Source: Nemertoderma westbladi
Lineage: Eukaryota; Xenacoelomorpha; Nemertodermatida; Nemertodermatidae
Reading direction: 5' to 3'
DNA: 64,000 nucleotides
NCBI GenBank assembly: GCA_032718475.1
Contig: JAUCBJ010008846.1
Location: 1 to 64,000 of the forward strand
Positions 10,603 through 20,741 of this stretch are shown in pieces. How positions within the stretch are numbered: the first letter of the stretch is position 1; each line of letters starts with the position of its first letter. The notes below the pieces were generated by a model. It had not been told where the DNA came from. It did not search any database and was given only the letters and a program-made list of their open reading frames with translations. Position numbers and translations under genes: made by a program.

Positions 10603-11380
10603 CGTGAATGTGTACCGGTAACTCGTTTAGGAAAATAAATAAAAATAGTAATAATAATAATGCATTTGTATAGCGCCAAATTTACAACAATAGAAGTACG
10701 CTAAGGCGCTTACGTCACAAGCAATATAACATTAAAACTAGCAGTGCAAGTAGTACAGAAATTAAAAATTATAGTCGTCACTAACGATAAAACGTGCATT
10801 TCAAAATAACTAAAAGTTATTACAATCGTTAAAAAGTGGAACATACAGTACAAATTGATATATATACTCGCCGTAAATGAAACGTACAGTAAAAAATATG
10901 TAATAAAAAAATTAATTAGCATAGTTAAAAAGTGTAGTTGACGGACGTACTGAAACAATAAAAACGAGCAATGGGGTAATAAAATGGACACAAACACTAA
11001 AAAACGTATGAAGAACAAATTGAAAGAAGTTTACAGTTTTTGGAGAGTTGATTGGATATCTAGAGTTGGAATAAAATAATTAGAGAGTTCATGTTTTGGA
11101 GTTTAATTATATGCAATTTCAAAAAGATGTGTTTTGAAATAAATACTTTTAAGAAAATAACTAAAACTTTTCAAGAATACAATGAGACAGAGAATGGGAA
11201 TGTGGGTGAATGGGGGGGGGGGGGGCTATTATAGAGGGGGCTAGAATGGGATAGCCAATCGGGGGATAGGAGGGAGAAACGAATGTAAAATTAAACCAAT
11301 CAGAGAGCAGCTTTGATGACGTCATAGGGCTAAATATAGACATCATGACAAAATGATGTCCTTTAGAAAGTAATACAAAC
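10603..11380. other. Non-coding interior of the TIR element
   Basis: AT-rich. It contains an AAT microsatellite near 10650, a G-run of about 13 bases near 11214, and only short unconvincing frames. No gene is supported. Confidence 0.5.
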
Positions 11381-11680
11381 TAATTATTGGTAATTCTAAA
11401 AATAGAAAACAATATATAGTAAAAGTAATATAATTAATTAATTTAAAATTAAGTGCAAATAAATAAAGTAAAAGAAACACAAATAATTAATTTAAAATAA
11501 ATACAAATAAATAATTTAAAATTAAATACAAATAAATAAATTAAAATTAAAAACAAATATATAAAGGAAAAGTAATATAATTAATTAATTTAAAATTAAG
11601 AGCAAATAAATAAAGTAAAAATAAATACTAATAAATAAATTAAAATGAAATATAAATAAATAAGTATTAATAAATAAAAG
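11380..11680. repeat. AT-rich repeats built on AAATAAATAA
   Basis: Low-complexity sequence. A block beginning GTAATATAATTAATTAATTT occurs near 11425 and again near 11572, which suggests local duplication of about 147 bp. Confidence 0.7.
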
Positions 11681-11787
11681 AGCCGCGGTGTCACTTATGA
11701 CACCCTTTGGTCCTCTTTGTGACACTTGGAAAACACTGATGACCATTGCGTGTCAGGGCGCTAATCAGTCTGATTAATTAGGATAGT

Positions 11788-11836
11788 CAATTAAACCCTA
11801 ACTAGGAGTCATAAGACACCTATTAGGGTTTAATTG
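11788..11836. repeat. Hairpin with 14-bp perfect stem
   Basis: CAATTAAACCCTAA (11788-11801) pairs with TTAGGGTTTAATTG (11823-11836) across a 21-base loop. Weaker pairing continues outside. The surrounding 11690-11990 region repeats GACACC/GGTGTC motifs in both orientations, including a perfect GGGTGTCATATGACACCC. Confidence 0.75.
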
Positions 11837-12255
11837 TACTAATTAATTGATGAAACCTGTCAATTAGGGTCAAATTAGCCTAATTAGGAGGTTCACCCAG
11901 ACAGTCTGGCGCCAATGACACACAATGACACCCTATGGGTGATAATAGGGTGTCATATGACACCCAATGGGTGTCAGTGGGGTCCAACTGTCACAAAGCC
12001 GGCTTATCATCTACTACTCACAGACTGACAAGAAAGCACAAACTGCAACAGTAGGACTTCCCTCCAAACGACTTCCCTCGGCTAAGATTTCGGCTCAGAT
12101 CTCGGCCAAAATCTAAACCAGTCGCCGAGAATCTAAACCAATCACCGACATTTTCATACTTTTGAAGCCCACGGCGCCCCATACCTATATGCACTGTACA
12201 AATTTGCAGTATAAATTATATTTCGGCTGTGTCTTCATAACATTTTGAATTACAG

Positions 12256-12414
12256 TCTCGCCCTACACGGAAATTGTAACAGCGGCGATCCTAAAGATGC
12301 AAGAAGACAATATTATTCTAGGTTGGAAGAATTTTGCGTGGACTTTAAAGGGGTTCCGAAACGGGCCGAGGACGGGAAATACCAATGAGTTATGGAACGA
12401 AAAGATCCCAGAAG
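12256..12414 (+). CDS. Ionotropic glutamate receptor, exon after the S2 core
   Basis: The acceptor TTGAATTACAG ends at 12255. The exon reads SPYTEIVTAAILKMQEDN, the conserved SPY-ILxxQE segment of the S2 lobe in AMPA/kainate receptors. The usual KWW near its end is replaced by WKNFAW. The frame continues about 30 residues further than in typical receptors to a donor GTTGGA at 12415, which matches the phase of the next exon. A second phase-compatible donor at 12322 (CTAG|GTTGG) would give a shorter exon without the WKNFAW segment. I prefer the longer exon because WKNFAW aligns with the LKxKWW helix. The plus-strand reading is the gene; the opposite frame is a shadow. Confidence 0.8.
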
Positions 12415-12436
12415 GTTGGAACTCTAACAAATATAT

Positions 12437-12567
12437 AGGCGCACCAATAGCTAGGTGCACCACTAGTTAGGCGCACCACTAGCTAGGCGCACCAGTAACT
12501 AGGCGCGCCACTAGCTATGCGCACCACTAGCTAGGCGCGCCACTAGCTATGCGCACCACTAACTAGT
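12437..12567. repeat. 16-bp minisatellite GGCGCACCACTAGCTA
   Basis: About eight imperfect copies, with GCGCAC/GCGCGC and TAGC/TAAC variants. It starts about 22 bp after the preferred donor of the preceding exon. Confidence 0.9.
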
Positions 12568-13392
12568 ACTATTTGGCTTTCTCACTCAGGAGTAATTCAT
12601 AATGTAAATGCAAGTAATACACATCTGTGGGTTCTTCGCTCATAAATAAGTGTAATGAGCCTTTGTGTAGCTGTACAATTAGTAGAAGTCTGTCTGTGTG
12701 TAGAATTTCTAGCATTTGATAGACTACTATGAGTGTACCAAGTTTGGTTTCATTTCATCCATGATTGACGGACTTATTAGCGTTCAATTCAAACTGTCTC
12801 TAGGACCAAAGACAGTACAGAAATTATACCGCTACGTAGCCTACTGTAGTTAATAGACTACTGTAGACGCACAATAGACTACTGTAGTTAATATCAAAAC
12901 ATTATACACTGACAATCAAACAACTATTCTTATTCATGACACTTCCTCTGGTGTCTAAGTAAATCGCTTAGATTTAATAAATTTAAAATGAAAATATAAT
13001 TGAATTAATATTTTAGTAAAACAGTTAGCTGTGAGTAAAAACTATATTGGGAAGTAGATTTTTAAAAACGTCAAATAAATAGGATCAATCCAATTAAAAA
13101 AATAGTTATATTACAGTCTATTAGTTCTTAAAATATTAATCAATAAAATAGTTATTAAAATGTAGCGTTTGAGTACGAGGTCAAAATTGTGTAATGAGTT
13201 GATGATAAAAAGTTGTTAGAAACTGTAATTTACCTTTAAACTGTATGACAATAAATTATGCGATGATATGGGTGTCTTATGGGTGTGGTGGGAAATTTAA
13301 ATTTAAATACTATAGTTGTATTATAGTTTATCATTGCGCTACCGGCAACTGGTACTGAGCATCTACAATGTTTGTGCTGAACTGCGCCTATC
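12568..13392 (+). other. AT-rich intron, no gene seen
   Basis: Between receptor exons. A small repeat of AGACTACTGTAG-like blocks occurs near 12830-12895. No further feature is supported. Confidence 0.5.
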
Positions 13393-13960
13393 CCATATAA
13401 TGAAAGTATGCTGAACATACGTGAGCGAGAGACTGGAATCAAAGGCCTTGAAGAAGTCAACAAAGATAACAGCCAGATGCCTGTCTTTCTTTTTTGATAA
13501 CTCTTCAATTATCCTTCTAAGTGCCAAAATGGGTTCCATGGTCCCACGACCTTTACGGAACCCATTCTGATTTCCACGGAGCAGTCTCTCAATGGGATCC
13601 CTGATGCGATTTAATAGAATTCTATTTTATAGCTTTGCAGCAATCGAGATCAATGAGATTCCCCGAAAAGAACCATAGAGTGTTAGGTTGCCCTTCTTGG
13701 GAACTGGCACCAACTTATTTGTTTTCATTTCTTGTGGGACTCTTGTTGTTCGGTACATGTCTACTATGATGGGATAGATGTAGGCTGCCGACTGTAGGGG
13801 TCCTTTTTTTACACCCTGAACCAAGTGTGCCTCCTGGGTTAGGGTACCTAACAATGTTAGAGGAGCATCCAGTATAGACAGAGCGGGGCGTGTATCATCT
13901 CTATTGCAGATACGTATCAAGCCTTTGCCTTCAATAGTGCCCGAGGCGCTATAGCGCTCA
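13393..13960 (-). pseudogene. LINE reverse transcriptase fragment
   Basis: The minus strand carries part of the same LINE family as 25583-27109. Positions 13393-13780 correspond closely to 25624-26011, covering the RT segments around FRGISLISIAAKL, KGRGTMEPILALRRI and RSRMFSILSLYGI. About 150 bp more of upstream coding sequence (QEAHLVQGVKKGPLQS) is present here but missing from the other copy. The frame is broken, and the 3' half of RT with the catalytic FADD is absent. Loss of the 3' part is unusual for LINEs and suggests a later deletion. Confidence 0.85.
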
Positions 13961-14207
13961 ATGACTTATTTAGTTGACGGGACTAAAACCAACCCACACT
14001 TGATCATCTAAATAATGACTAGGCTATGCTTATCGGGCCTGCCCTACTGGGCTGCCAGCTACAGTTAGTACCACATTACTGCCATAGTGGTAGCAGGATC
14101 TGGGGACCTGACCTGACCTAATAAGTACAGTATAGTAAGTACAGTAATGAAGTACAGTATATAGATGCTCTGTATTTCCTGTACTGATAAATTTGTATTT
14201 CTCTCAG

Positions 14208-14381
14208 GTGAAGATTGTGCAAAAATCAGAGAAGCTGCTGCCGAAAAAACTGATGCCAATAGTCTCACGTGGGAAAATATAGGGGGTATTTTTCTTATAC
14301 TGGCGGCCGGTACCGGATTAGGTGTCGTTGTCGCCATCATTGAGTTTATATGGAAAGCGAGAAAAAATGCAGAAATCGACA
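14208..14381 (+). CDS. Ionotropic glutamate receptor, exon for M4 helix
   Basis: The acceptor TTTCTCTCAG ends at 14207 and the donor GTATGTG starts at 14382. The exon encodes a short acidic linker with EDCAKIREAA, then LTWENIGGIFLILAAGTGLG and a membrane segment ending VAIIEFIWKARKNAEIDK. NIGGIFxxLAAG followed by EFxWKxRKNA is the hallmark of the fourth membrane segment of AMPA/kainate receptors. It begins with two bases that complete a split codon, matching the previous exon. The cytoplasmic tail exons are not found in the window; the satellite starts about 400 bp downstream. Confidence 0.92.
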
Positions 14382-14436
14382 AGGTATGTGTAAACGTATG
14401 TTATTCATTGATTAAGTAAAAGTACATACCGGTAAT

Positions 14437-14627
14437 ATACAAACATGGAGGACAGACAAATATGGGTTCCCATTGATCCTTGATTCCCATTTATCGACCA
14501 AGGGTTGGGGTAGGCTGCAGCATTTAAAGCACTGTACCCAAACAGTGCTGTCCCATCTAGGGATCGAACCAGGGCTCCCTAATTGGAAGACCAGGAATGT
14601 CAAAACTAGACCAAGCTGCTGTAATAA
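14437..14627 (-). mobile_element. Probable tRNA-derived SINE
   Basis: On the minus strand a B-box-like GGTTCGATCCC (14560-14570) lies about 35 bases after an A-box-like GGTCTAGTTTTG (about 14602-14613). This is the spacing of an RNA polymerase III promoter in a tRNA. The rest does not form a good tRNA. It is followed on the same strand by unrelated sequence containing a CAGTGCT/AGCACTG hairpin. Confidence 0.5.
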
Positions 14628-14783
14628 ATACACTAATAATAAAGTCTGACCTCCAATGGACAGGACAGGACTCCGTCAACTGTTTGCAACCTTTTCTGAT
14701 TCTGGAATGACTGGATCTCTAATTCCTTCGAATTAAATACTACGAACCGTTAATTATGAATGAATTAATAGTGGAAACTGAAT

Positions 14784-16490
14784 TGCCCTGCTCACTCCCA
14801 TCCTTCACTGTTCCGTCATGGTGCTGTCCTTGCCCTGTTCACTCCCACCCTTCACTGTTCCTTCCTGGTGCTGTCCTTGCCATACTCACTCCCATCCTTG
14901 ACTGTTCCTTCCTGGTGCTGTCCTTGTCCTGCTCACTCCCACCCTCACTGTTCCGTCCTAGTGATGTCCGTGCCCTGCTCACTCCCACCCTTCACTGTTC
15001 CTTCCTGGTACTGTCCTTGCCCTGTTCACTCCCACCCTTCACTGTTTCGTCCTGGTGCTGTCCTTGCCCAGCTCACTCCCACCCTTCACTGTTCCCTCCT
15101 GGTGCTGTCCTTGCCCTGCTCACTCCCAGCCTCCACTGTTCCGTCCTGGTGCTGTCCTTGCCCTGCTTACTCCCACCCTTCACTGTTCCTTCCTGGTGCT
15201 GTCCTTGCCCTTCTCACTCCCACCCTTCACTCTTCCTTCCTGGTGCTGTCCTTGCCCTGATTACTCCCACCCTTCACTGTTTCGTCCTGGTGCTGTCCTT
15301 GCTCTGTTCACTCCCACCCTTCACTGTTTCGTCCTGGTGCTGTCCTTGCCCAGCTCACTCCCACCCTTCACTGTTCCCTCCTGGTGCTGTCCTTGCCCTG
15401 CTCACTCCCACCCTCCACTGTTCCGTCCTGGTGCTGTCCTTGCCCTGCTTACTCCCACCCTCCACTGTTCCGTCCTGGTGCTGTCCTTGCCCTGCTTACT
15501 CCCACCCTTCACTGTTCCTTCCTGGTGCTGTCCTTGCCCTTCTCACTCCCACCCTTCACTGTTCTTTCCTGGTGCTGTCCTTGCCCTGCTCACTCCCACC
15601 CTTCACTGTTCCACCCTGGTGCTGTCCTTGCCCTTCTCACTCCCATCCTTCACTGTTCCTTCCCTGTGCTGTCCTTGCCCTGCTCACTCCCACCCTTCAC
15701 TGTTCCACCCTGGTGCTGTCCTTGCCCTGCTCACTCCCACCCTTCACTGTTCCTTCCTGGTGCTGTCTTTGCCCTGCTCACTCCCACCCTTCACTGTTCC
15801 TTCCTAGTGCTGTCCTTGCCCTGCTCACTCCCATCCTTCACTTTTCCGTCCTGGTGCTGTCCTTGCCCTGCTCACTCCCACCCTTCACTGTTCCTTCCCG
15901 GTGCTGTCCTTGCCCTGCTCACTCCCACCCTTCACTGTTCCACCCTGGTGCTGTCCTTGCCCTGCTCACTCCCACCCTTCACTGTTCCTTCCTGGTGCTG
16001 TCTTTGCCCTGCTCACTCCCACCCTTAACTGTTCCGTCCTGATGCTGTCCTTGACCTGCTTACTCCCACCATTTACTGTTCCTTCCTGGTGCTGTCCTTG
16101 CCCTGCTCACTCCCACCCTTCACTGTTCGGTCCTGGTGCTTTCCTTGCCCTGCTTACTCCCAGCCTTCACTGTTCCTTCCTGGTGCTGTCCTTGCCTTGC
16201 TCACTCCCATCATTTACTGTTCCATCCTTGTGCTGCCCTTGCCCTGCTCACACCCACCCTTCACTGTTCCTTCCTGGTGCTGTCCTTGCCCTGCTCGCTC
16301 CCATCCTTCACTGCTCCCTCCTGGTGCTGTCCTTGTCCTGTTCACTCCCACCCTTTACTGTTCCCTCATGGTGCTGTCCTTGCCCTGCTCACTCCCACAC
16401 TTCACTGTCCCCTCCTGATGATGTCCTTGCCCTGCTCAATCCCACCCTTTACTGTTCCCTCCTGGTGCTATCCTTGCCCTGCTCACTCCC
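14784..16490 (+). repeat. 47-bp satellite, block 1, about 36 units
   Basis: The consensus unit starts CTCACTCCCACCCTTCACTG and ends GTGCTGTCCTTGCCCTG. Units differ at a few positions, such as TTCCTTCC/TTCCGTCC/TTCCACCC and CCACCC/CCATCC. It is about 79% pyrimidine on this strand. It ends at unit position 9 (CTCACTCCC), where an LTR begins. Long plus-strand frames here are a consequence of the repeat. Confidence 0.98.
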
Positions 16491-17001
16491 TGTGACGGGA
16501 TCCACAAAGGATCCCGGTTTATCCGGTTTTCGATTTACGCGTCGCGTTCCCGCCATGTGTGTGTAAAAGGTGGATGGTTGTTGATTGCTGTATAAAGTCC
16601 TCCGGTATAATAGTATAGATATGGAATAAGATGTCTGCACAGTGGTTACGCAACGGTAATTAAAGTTCCGGTCCTATCCTAGCTAAACCGACCAACACAA
16701 TGAGATAACTGAAATAACTGATTACTGTCAACTGGTTATATTGCACGGGTTGGCCTTGTTACTGTACCTAGCCGGTGCCTCCCTCCCATTGGCTGATATC
16801 CCTGTTGGCGCCCTTTGGAGTGTTTCCCCTCACTCCTGCTATTCTCTCTCGGTCAGGGGTGTGGCCCCTGACCCTTATTGTGTGTTTCTCCTTCCCATTT
16901 TATTGGGGTGGCACGAGATTGGGTAATCAACCTCGTGGCCCCCAATATTGCTTAACGGCTTACTTTATGGGTTTGTGGTAGCGGAATTGAATAAGCTAAC
17001 A
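16491..17001 (-). repeat. 511-bp LTR (3' LTR of a minus-strand element)
   Basis: The plus strand starts TGTGACGGGATCC and ends AAGCTAACA, giving TG/CA ends in a short TGT/ACA inverted repeat. It is bounded on the left by satellite sequence, CTCACTCCC. On the right it is bounded by a purine tract (minus strand GGGGGGAG), the expected polypurine primer. A minus-strand AATAAA lies near 16905. No second copy of this LTR is present in the window. Confidence 0.75.
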
Positions 17002-17009
17002 CTCCCCCC
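17002..17009 (-). other. Polypurine tract
   Basis: GGGGGGAG on the minus strand directly precedes the LTR, as used to prime plus-strand DNA in LTR retroelements. Confidence 0.6.
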
Positions 17010-17038
17010 ATGCTATCTTCCCGGTGAGAAGATAGCAT
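17010..17038. repeat. Hairpin beside the polypurine tract
   Basis: ATGCTATCTT (17010-17019) and AAGATAGCAT (17029-17038) form a perfect 10-bp stem with a 9-base loop. Confidence 0.8.
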
Positions 17039-17134
17039 CCTCCTAAAGTGCGCTACAATTCCGCTGGATCCCGATCTAGCATCGGGTGTGGGGTGGAACT
17101 ATTTTCTCTCGGAGCCGGCTTTCCAGGCTGCTCC

Positions 17135-17491
17135 CTATGGGTATGATAATGCTACCCGGTTCGCCTGGCGTCCCATGTCGGGCCGATCGTGCGCTCCTCT
17201 CACACGACTTTTGTTTCCCCAACACTTTCGCCACTTTAGCCCCACTCTGTTCTCACCCTGACTCTCCTCTACTTCTCCTTCTTTTGCTCTAACTCTCGGA
17301 CTTCCCTGTCCCTCACTCAGTCTCTTATCCTCCCCCCCCCACACTTGAATTGCATCCGCACTTTCTCCGCACTCCGCACTATCACCTTTACTCGACCCCT
17401 CTTTGACTACCCCATCCCTTCTGACGAGTCTCACCCCCCCTCCTGTGCCGTCGCACTCAAGAAGTGTGAAATCGTCTGGTGTCTCGTCCAT
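17135..17491 (-). CDS. Small acidic ORF, 118 aa, 3' end of the exonuclease-gag element
   Basis: The ATG at 17491 opens MDETPDDFTLLECDGTGGG, a highly charged Glu/Gly/Arg-rich sequence without membrane segments or a known domain. It lies between the zinc-knuckle gene and the polypurine tract of the same strand. It may be an accessory protein of the element or a chance frame in GC-rich DNA. Confidence 0.3.
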   Translation of the reverse strand: MDETPDDFTLLECDGTGGGVRLVRRDGVVKEGSSKGDSAECGESADAIQVWGGEDKRLSEGQGSPRVRAKEGEVEESQGENRVGLKWRKCWGNKSRVRGAHDRPDMGRQANRVALSYP

Positions 17492-17707
17492 AGTACCATA
17501 GTCAGTTAGCCCCCCAGTCCCAGTAGCTAATTGAGAAAGGTTGAATGACTATAGTGCTTACTTCGAACGTATATTTCATTACTAAACTACTGATTACTAC
17601 GTACGTACATATAAATTGCACTTATTTGATTATTTAGATTACTTGAATTTGTACTTAATAGTCCGCACGTCTCACGTGGCGCCTTCCAGGCGTACCACAT
17701 CGAAGCC
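17492..17707. other. Non-coding gap inside the element
   Basis: AT-rich spacer between the acidic frame and the zinc-knuckle frame. No feature is seen. Confidence 0.4.
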
Positions 17708-18651
17708 TCAGTCTATCCCTCCTGACTTTGGGAACCACCTCAAGTCTTTCCCTTTGCCGTCCTCCTCCCTGGGTCGTTTCCTGGTCACTACCGCTCCCCT
17801 GGGATCCGCTTTCTGTCTTCGGACTCTCGCCGCCACCTCCTTACTGATCCCGGTCGTTGGCTCCTTGGGTGCTGGTGTTATCAGCTCCCGATATCGCTTC
17901 GCGGGTGGCCCCTCCGAGTGGCCCTGTTGTCTCCCCCTGGTGGCGTCCCATAAGATCATCTTCATTGCTCGCGGCACGTGCTCCGCCAAGAAATCCCTAA
18001 ACTCCCCTCGGTTCTGTGGCGTCCACCTGTCCAAATACCTTTGAGTATTCATCACCCCGGCATACGACGCCGCCGTTGCTACCTCTTGATAGGTAAACGG
18101 TAACCTCCGCTTTATGATTTCCAAGTGAGCCTCCTGATTGATAAGGAAGAAACCCCACTTGAACTCCTGGGCCTTCATGCATTGCCGCGTCATGGCCCCG
18201 ACATCGGCCCACTCCTCGAAGATTTTGAACTTTTCTTCATCGTCCATCCAGTCACACTGGCGTCCGTAGTGTCCCCGAAAGTTACACTTCGGACATCGGT
18301 TATGCAACCGTGGACACACCCCATCCTGTGGCTCGACTCGCGGCAGTAGAGACAAAAGGTCCCCTTTTGGAATCGGTACAAACAGCTCCTTTCCTGGTGG
18401 GTCTGTCTCCCACAGTAATCGCAACCGAGTACCAATGTCTCCCGCCCCACGTTGTCTTTCATCCCAAGCGATCTCCGCGGTCTGTGGAGTCGCTGGTAGG
18501 CGAACTTCTGCACGTTAGTGTCCCTGTCTACGTCGATCTCCTCGCCCCTCTCGGGCATTGTCTCCCCGAATACTACCCGTGGTGCCGTCCCCGGTTGCTC
18601 GCCCAACCTGATAGTGCTCCCCGCGAAATCCATCGCAGGCACCTCGTGCAC
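17708..18651 (-). pseudogene. Zinc-knuckle (CCHC) part of gag-like gene, frameshifted
   Basis: Three knuckles can be read on the minus strand. CDYCGRQTHQERSC and CLYCRESSHRMGC lie in the frame starting at 18651. CPKCNFRGHYGRQC lies in the frame that runs from 18424 to 17708. The switch near 18310 implies a one-base indel. Gag nucleocapsid CCHC knuckles bind RNA. Beyond them the protein continues about 170 residues through EEWADVGAMTRQCMKAQEFKW to a basic tail (RKRPREEDGKGK) that resembles a nuclear or RNA-binding patch. It follows the exonuclease-like frame on the same strand and is probably its C-terminal half. Confidence 0.7.
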
Positions 18652-20100
18652 CCAGGCCCGCTTGCCGGGTCTATCCCAGAAGGCCCTCGCCTACTGGCCG
18701 TCACCACCCTCCCGCCAACCCAGTCCGTGTCCGAGTGGCCAATCCTCTCGATGGGCGGCATCTCTCCGAACTCGTCGTTGTCTCCGTCCTCCTCTGGCAG
18801 TGGTTCCAACCCCGGTATCCCGATGGATCCACTATGTCCCTTCCCACCTTGGCTCTCGCCCGTAGCTCTCCATCCCTCTAGCTCCCCTAACTTCCTTAGC
18901 GGTTGGTCGCCTTCGGCGCCCGCTGGTAAGGGCATCGCTTGCAACCCCGACGTCGACTGTTTCGGCGATCCCACCGTCCATCCCAGTTCTCGCCCTAGAG
19001 ACTCCCCCGAACTCCCTGATGAAGTCCAACGAAGTTCGTCTAAGCCTGCCTGTTCCTCGAAGCCGTAACTCTGCGTCCTGGCCTCCTCCTCCCTCTCCTC
19101 TGCTTCTATCCTCTCCCGTCTCGCGACTTCTTCCAGTCGCTTTGCCTCTCGTCTATCCGTCTCTAGCTGCTCCCATCTCTGATACGGCGTATCTATCTCC
19201 CCATCTATCAGATGTCGGCTGTTGTAGTACACCGACTCGCCCTTCAGCCCCGGGTGGTCTACCAGACCGTCGAAGGCCGTCTTAAAGGCTCTCCTGTAGC
19301 TTAGGGGTGATCCCGATAACAGAAATGCCGCTGGTTCCCTCTCGATAACCACGGTCATGAATAAGTTAAGCAAACTTATCATTATCCAATCTTGCTGCAG
19401 GATATATCGCTTCTGATATACCTTTATCGCTCCTCTTCGGAATTGATACACCTCTTGCTTTCCTGGCCTCGCTCCCCACTTCAGCGAGTTCGCCAACTCT
19501 GCTCCGTACTCTTCTCTGAACTTTCCCCAGTCCGTCGGCTTATGACACACGAGCCCCAATAGCTGGCCCATCGCCACCGCTCCGCACTGGCCTGTGTTCT
19601 CCACTACTCCCAACCCGTCCGGTACTGTCATAGCCATGAAGACCACCTGCATGTCCAGAAGGTTGGGGGTGTCCGGACCGATGATTCTCTCCGCGTCGTT
19701 GCGAATCGCCGATCCCACCTTCGTCGTCGACTTCTCTCTTACCAGGACTTGCACCGCTTTCGGCAACCGGTTTAATTTCGGCCCGTCCTTTTTCCCATAC
19801 GTTCCTAGATCGAATAAGAAAATGTCCCCATTTGGCGCGGCCAAATGTAGGAGTATGGTCCTGGCCGACCCCGCTGATCCTCGTCTCGAACCCTCCTCGT
19901 CTTCCACGGTTCCCTCGTCGTCTAGGATCATATATCCTCCCCTGTTGACGGACTCTATAAACCTCTTCCAATCCTTCTTCGGCGACTCCCTCGGGTACTT
20001 CGGAATCCCGAACTTCGCCTCGTCCCCTTTCACCACGTAGTGGAAGTGTTGGAAGATCGCGTTGTCCAGCGACGGCGTCCCGTTCGCTGTTCGTGCATCT
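18573..20100 (-). pseudogene. 3'-5' exonuclease-like domain in gag-like gene
   Basis: Residue numbers are from codon 20036 (Val, read as start). ILDDEGT gives the D39-x-E41 motif. ILLHLAAPNGDIFLFDL (61-77) matches the second and third strands of the RNase D/WRN/EXD fold. KVGSAIRNDAERI (106-118) supplies the second acidic motif at D114. LLDMQ (126-130) matches the DT-x helix. LKWGARP then YILQQD (211-216) resembles the final W-x-RP...Y-x-D motif with one extra residue. A charged coiled-coil-like stretch follows (about 290-320), then an acidic Gly/Ser/Pro linker. The frame is open upstream to about 20100, where it overlaps the initiating frame. This family removes nucleotides from 3' ends; whether this copy is active is unknown. 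Confidence 0.65.
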
Positions 20101-20257
20101 CCCGGAAGTGGTCCTGCAGCGCTCGTGCCGCGTGACCCTTTTCCAACCTCTCGTAGTATCCTCTCGTCTTCTCTTCCGGATGCCTCTTGGTGAAATCCAC
20201 CAATATCTCCTTTCCTCCTTGTTCCGCCTTTCTCTTTCTGATCAGTTTTCCCGCCAT
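20030..20257 (-). pseudogene. N-terminal piece of the exonuclease-gag gene
   Basis: The ATG at 20257 starts MAGKLIRKRKAEQGGKE, a basic N-terminus, then a charged helix-rich segment. The frame ends at 20030, while the exonuclease frame is already open from about 20100, so a single-base shift seems to separate them. A splice-donor-like ACAG|GTGAGC lies about 25 bp upstream (near 20283). Confidence 0.5.
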
Positions 20258-20705
20258 TCCGAACACTCTCACTCGCTCACCTGTAAGGTGGTGCCTTACC
20301 AAGGCGCAATACAGATGAGTGATAAGTTTCTGATGGTCTGCACAGTTCGAGAATGGCCTATTTCCTATCTAACTACGCCTTTTAGCCTAAATTTCTATTA
20401 CCTAATTTTGTAGCTAACAAATGTACCCTATTTGCAATTTCTGTCTGTTGTTTTAATTATGTTCCAGAATAATTTCCCTGCTGTTACCATAATTTGTAAT
20501 TTTTAGCCCTATTTATTCTATTTATTTTTAATTTAACTTAATTCTACTACTTTACTGTTTATGGATTATTCTATTTCATAATCCACATTCTGACCTACTC
20601 TATGGGCCTGTGCAGTACAGCAGTATATGTCGCGTGGCCTACACGATCTATCCAACTGTACTCATATGCCCCCCTCTCGCTACTAACTACTGACTAATAT
20701 CTATA

Positions 20706-20714
20706 CTATATATA
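20706..20714 (-). promoter_or_regulatory. TATA box of candidate LTR
   Basis: TATATATAG on the minus strand, about 180-190 bp before AATAAA at 20512-20526. Confidence 0.5.
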
Positions 20715-20741
20715 CCCTTCCACCTCTATCTCTTACTAATC

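Larger units (their letters stand above)
9267..12181. mobile_element. 2.9-kb element with terminal inverted repeats
   Basis: The left end TGGGGCGCCGTGGGCTT (9267) is repeated inverted at the right end (12181). Similarity continues inward about 60 bp, through GAAAATGTCG and GGTTTAGATTCTCGG. TA dinucleotides flank both ends (9265-9266 and 12182-12183) and may be the target duplication, as for Tc1/mariner-type elements. Inside are a 12-bp tandem repeat, a 260-residue minus-strand frame that is not a recognisable transposase, AT-rich repeats and hairpins. It sits in the receptor intron only 74 bp before the exon at 12256. Superfamily not assigned; it may be non-autonomous. Confidence 0.75.

Noticed and set aside
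14437-14627. Functional tRNA gene on the minus strand
   Set aside because: A- and B-box-like motifs exist, but no acceptor stem or anticodon arm could be formed; a SINE fits better.
18310-19068. Plus-strand frame of 252 codons
   Set aside because: It lies opposite the exonuclease/zinc-knuckle gene, whose domains are recognisable on the minus strand.
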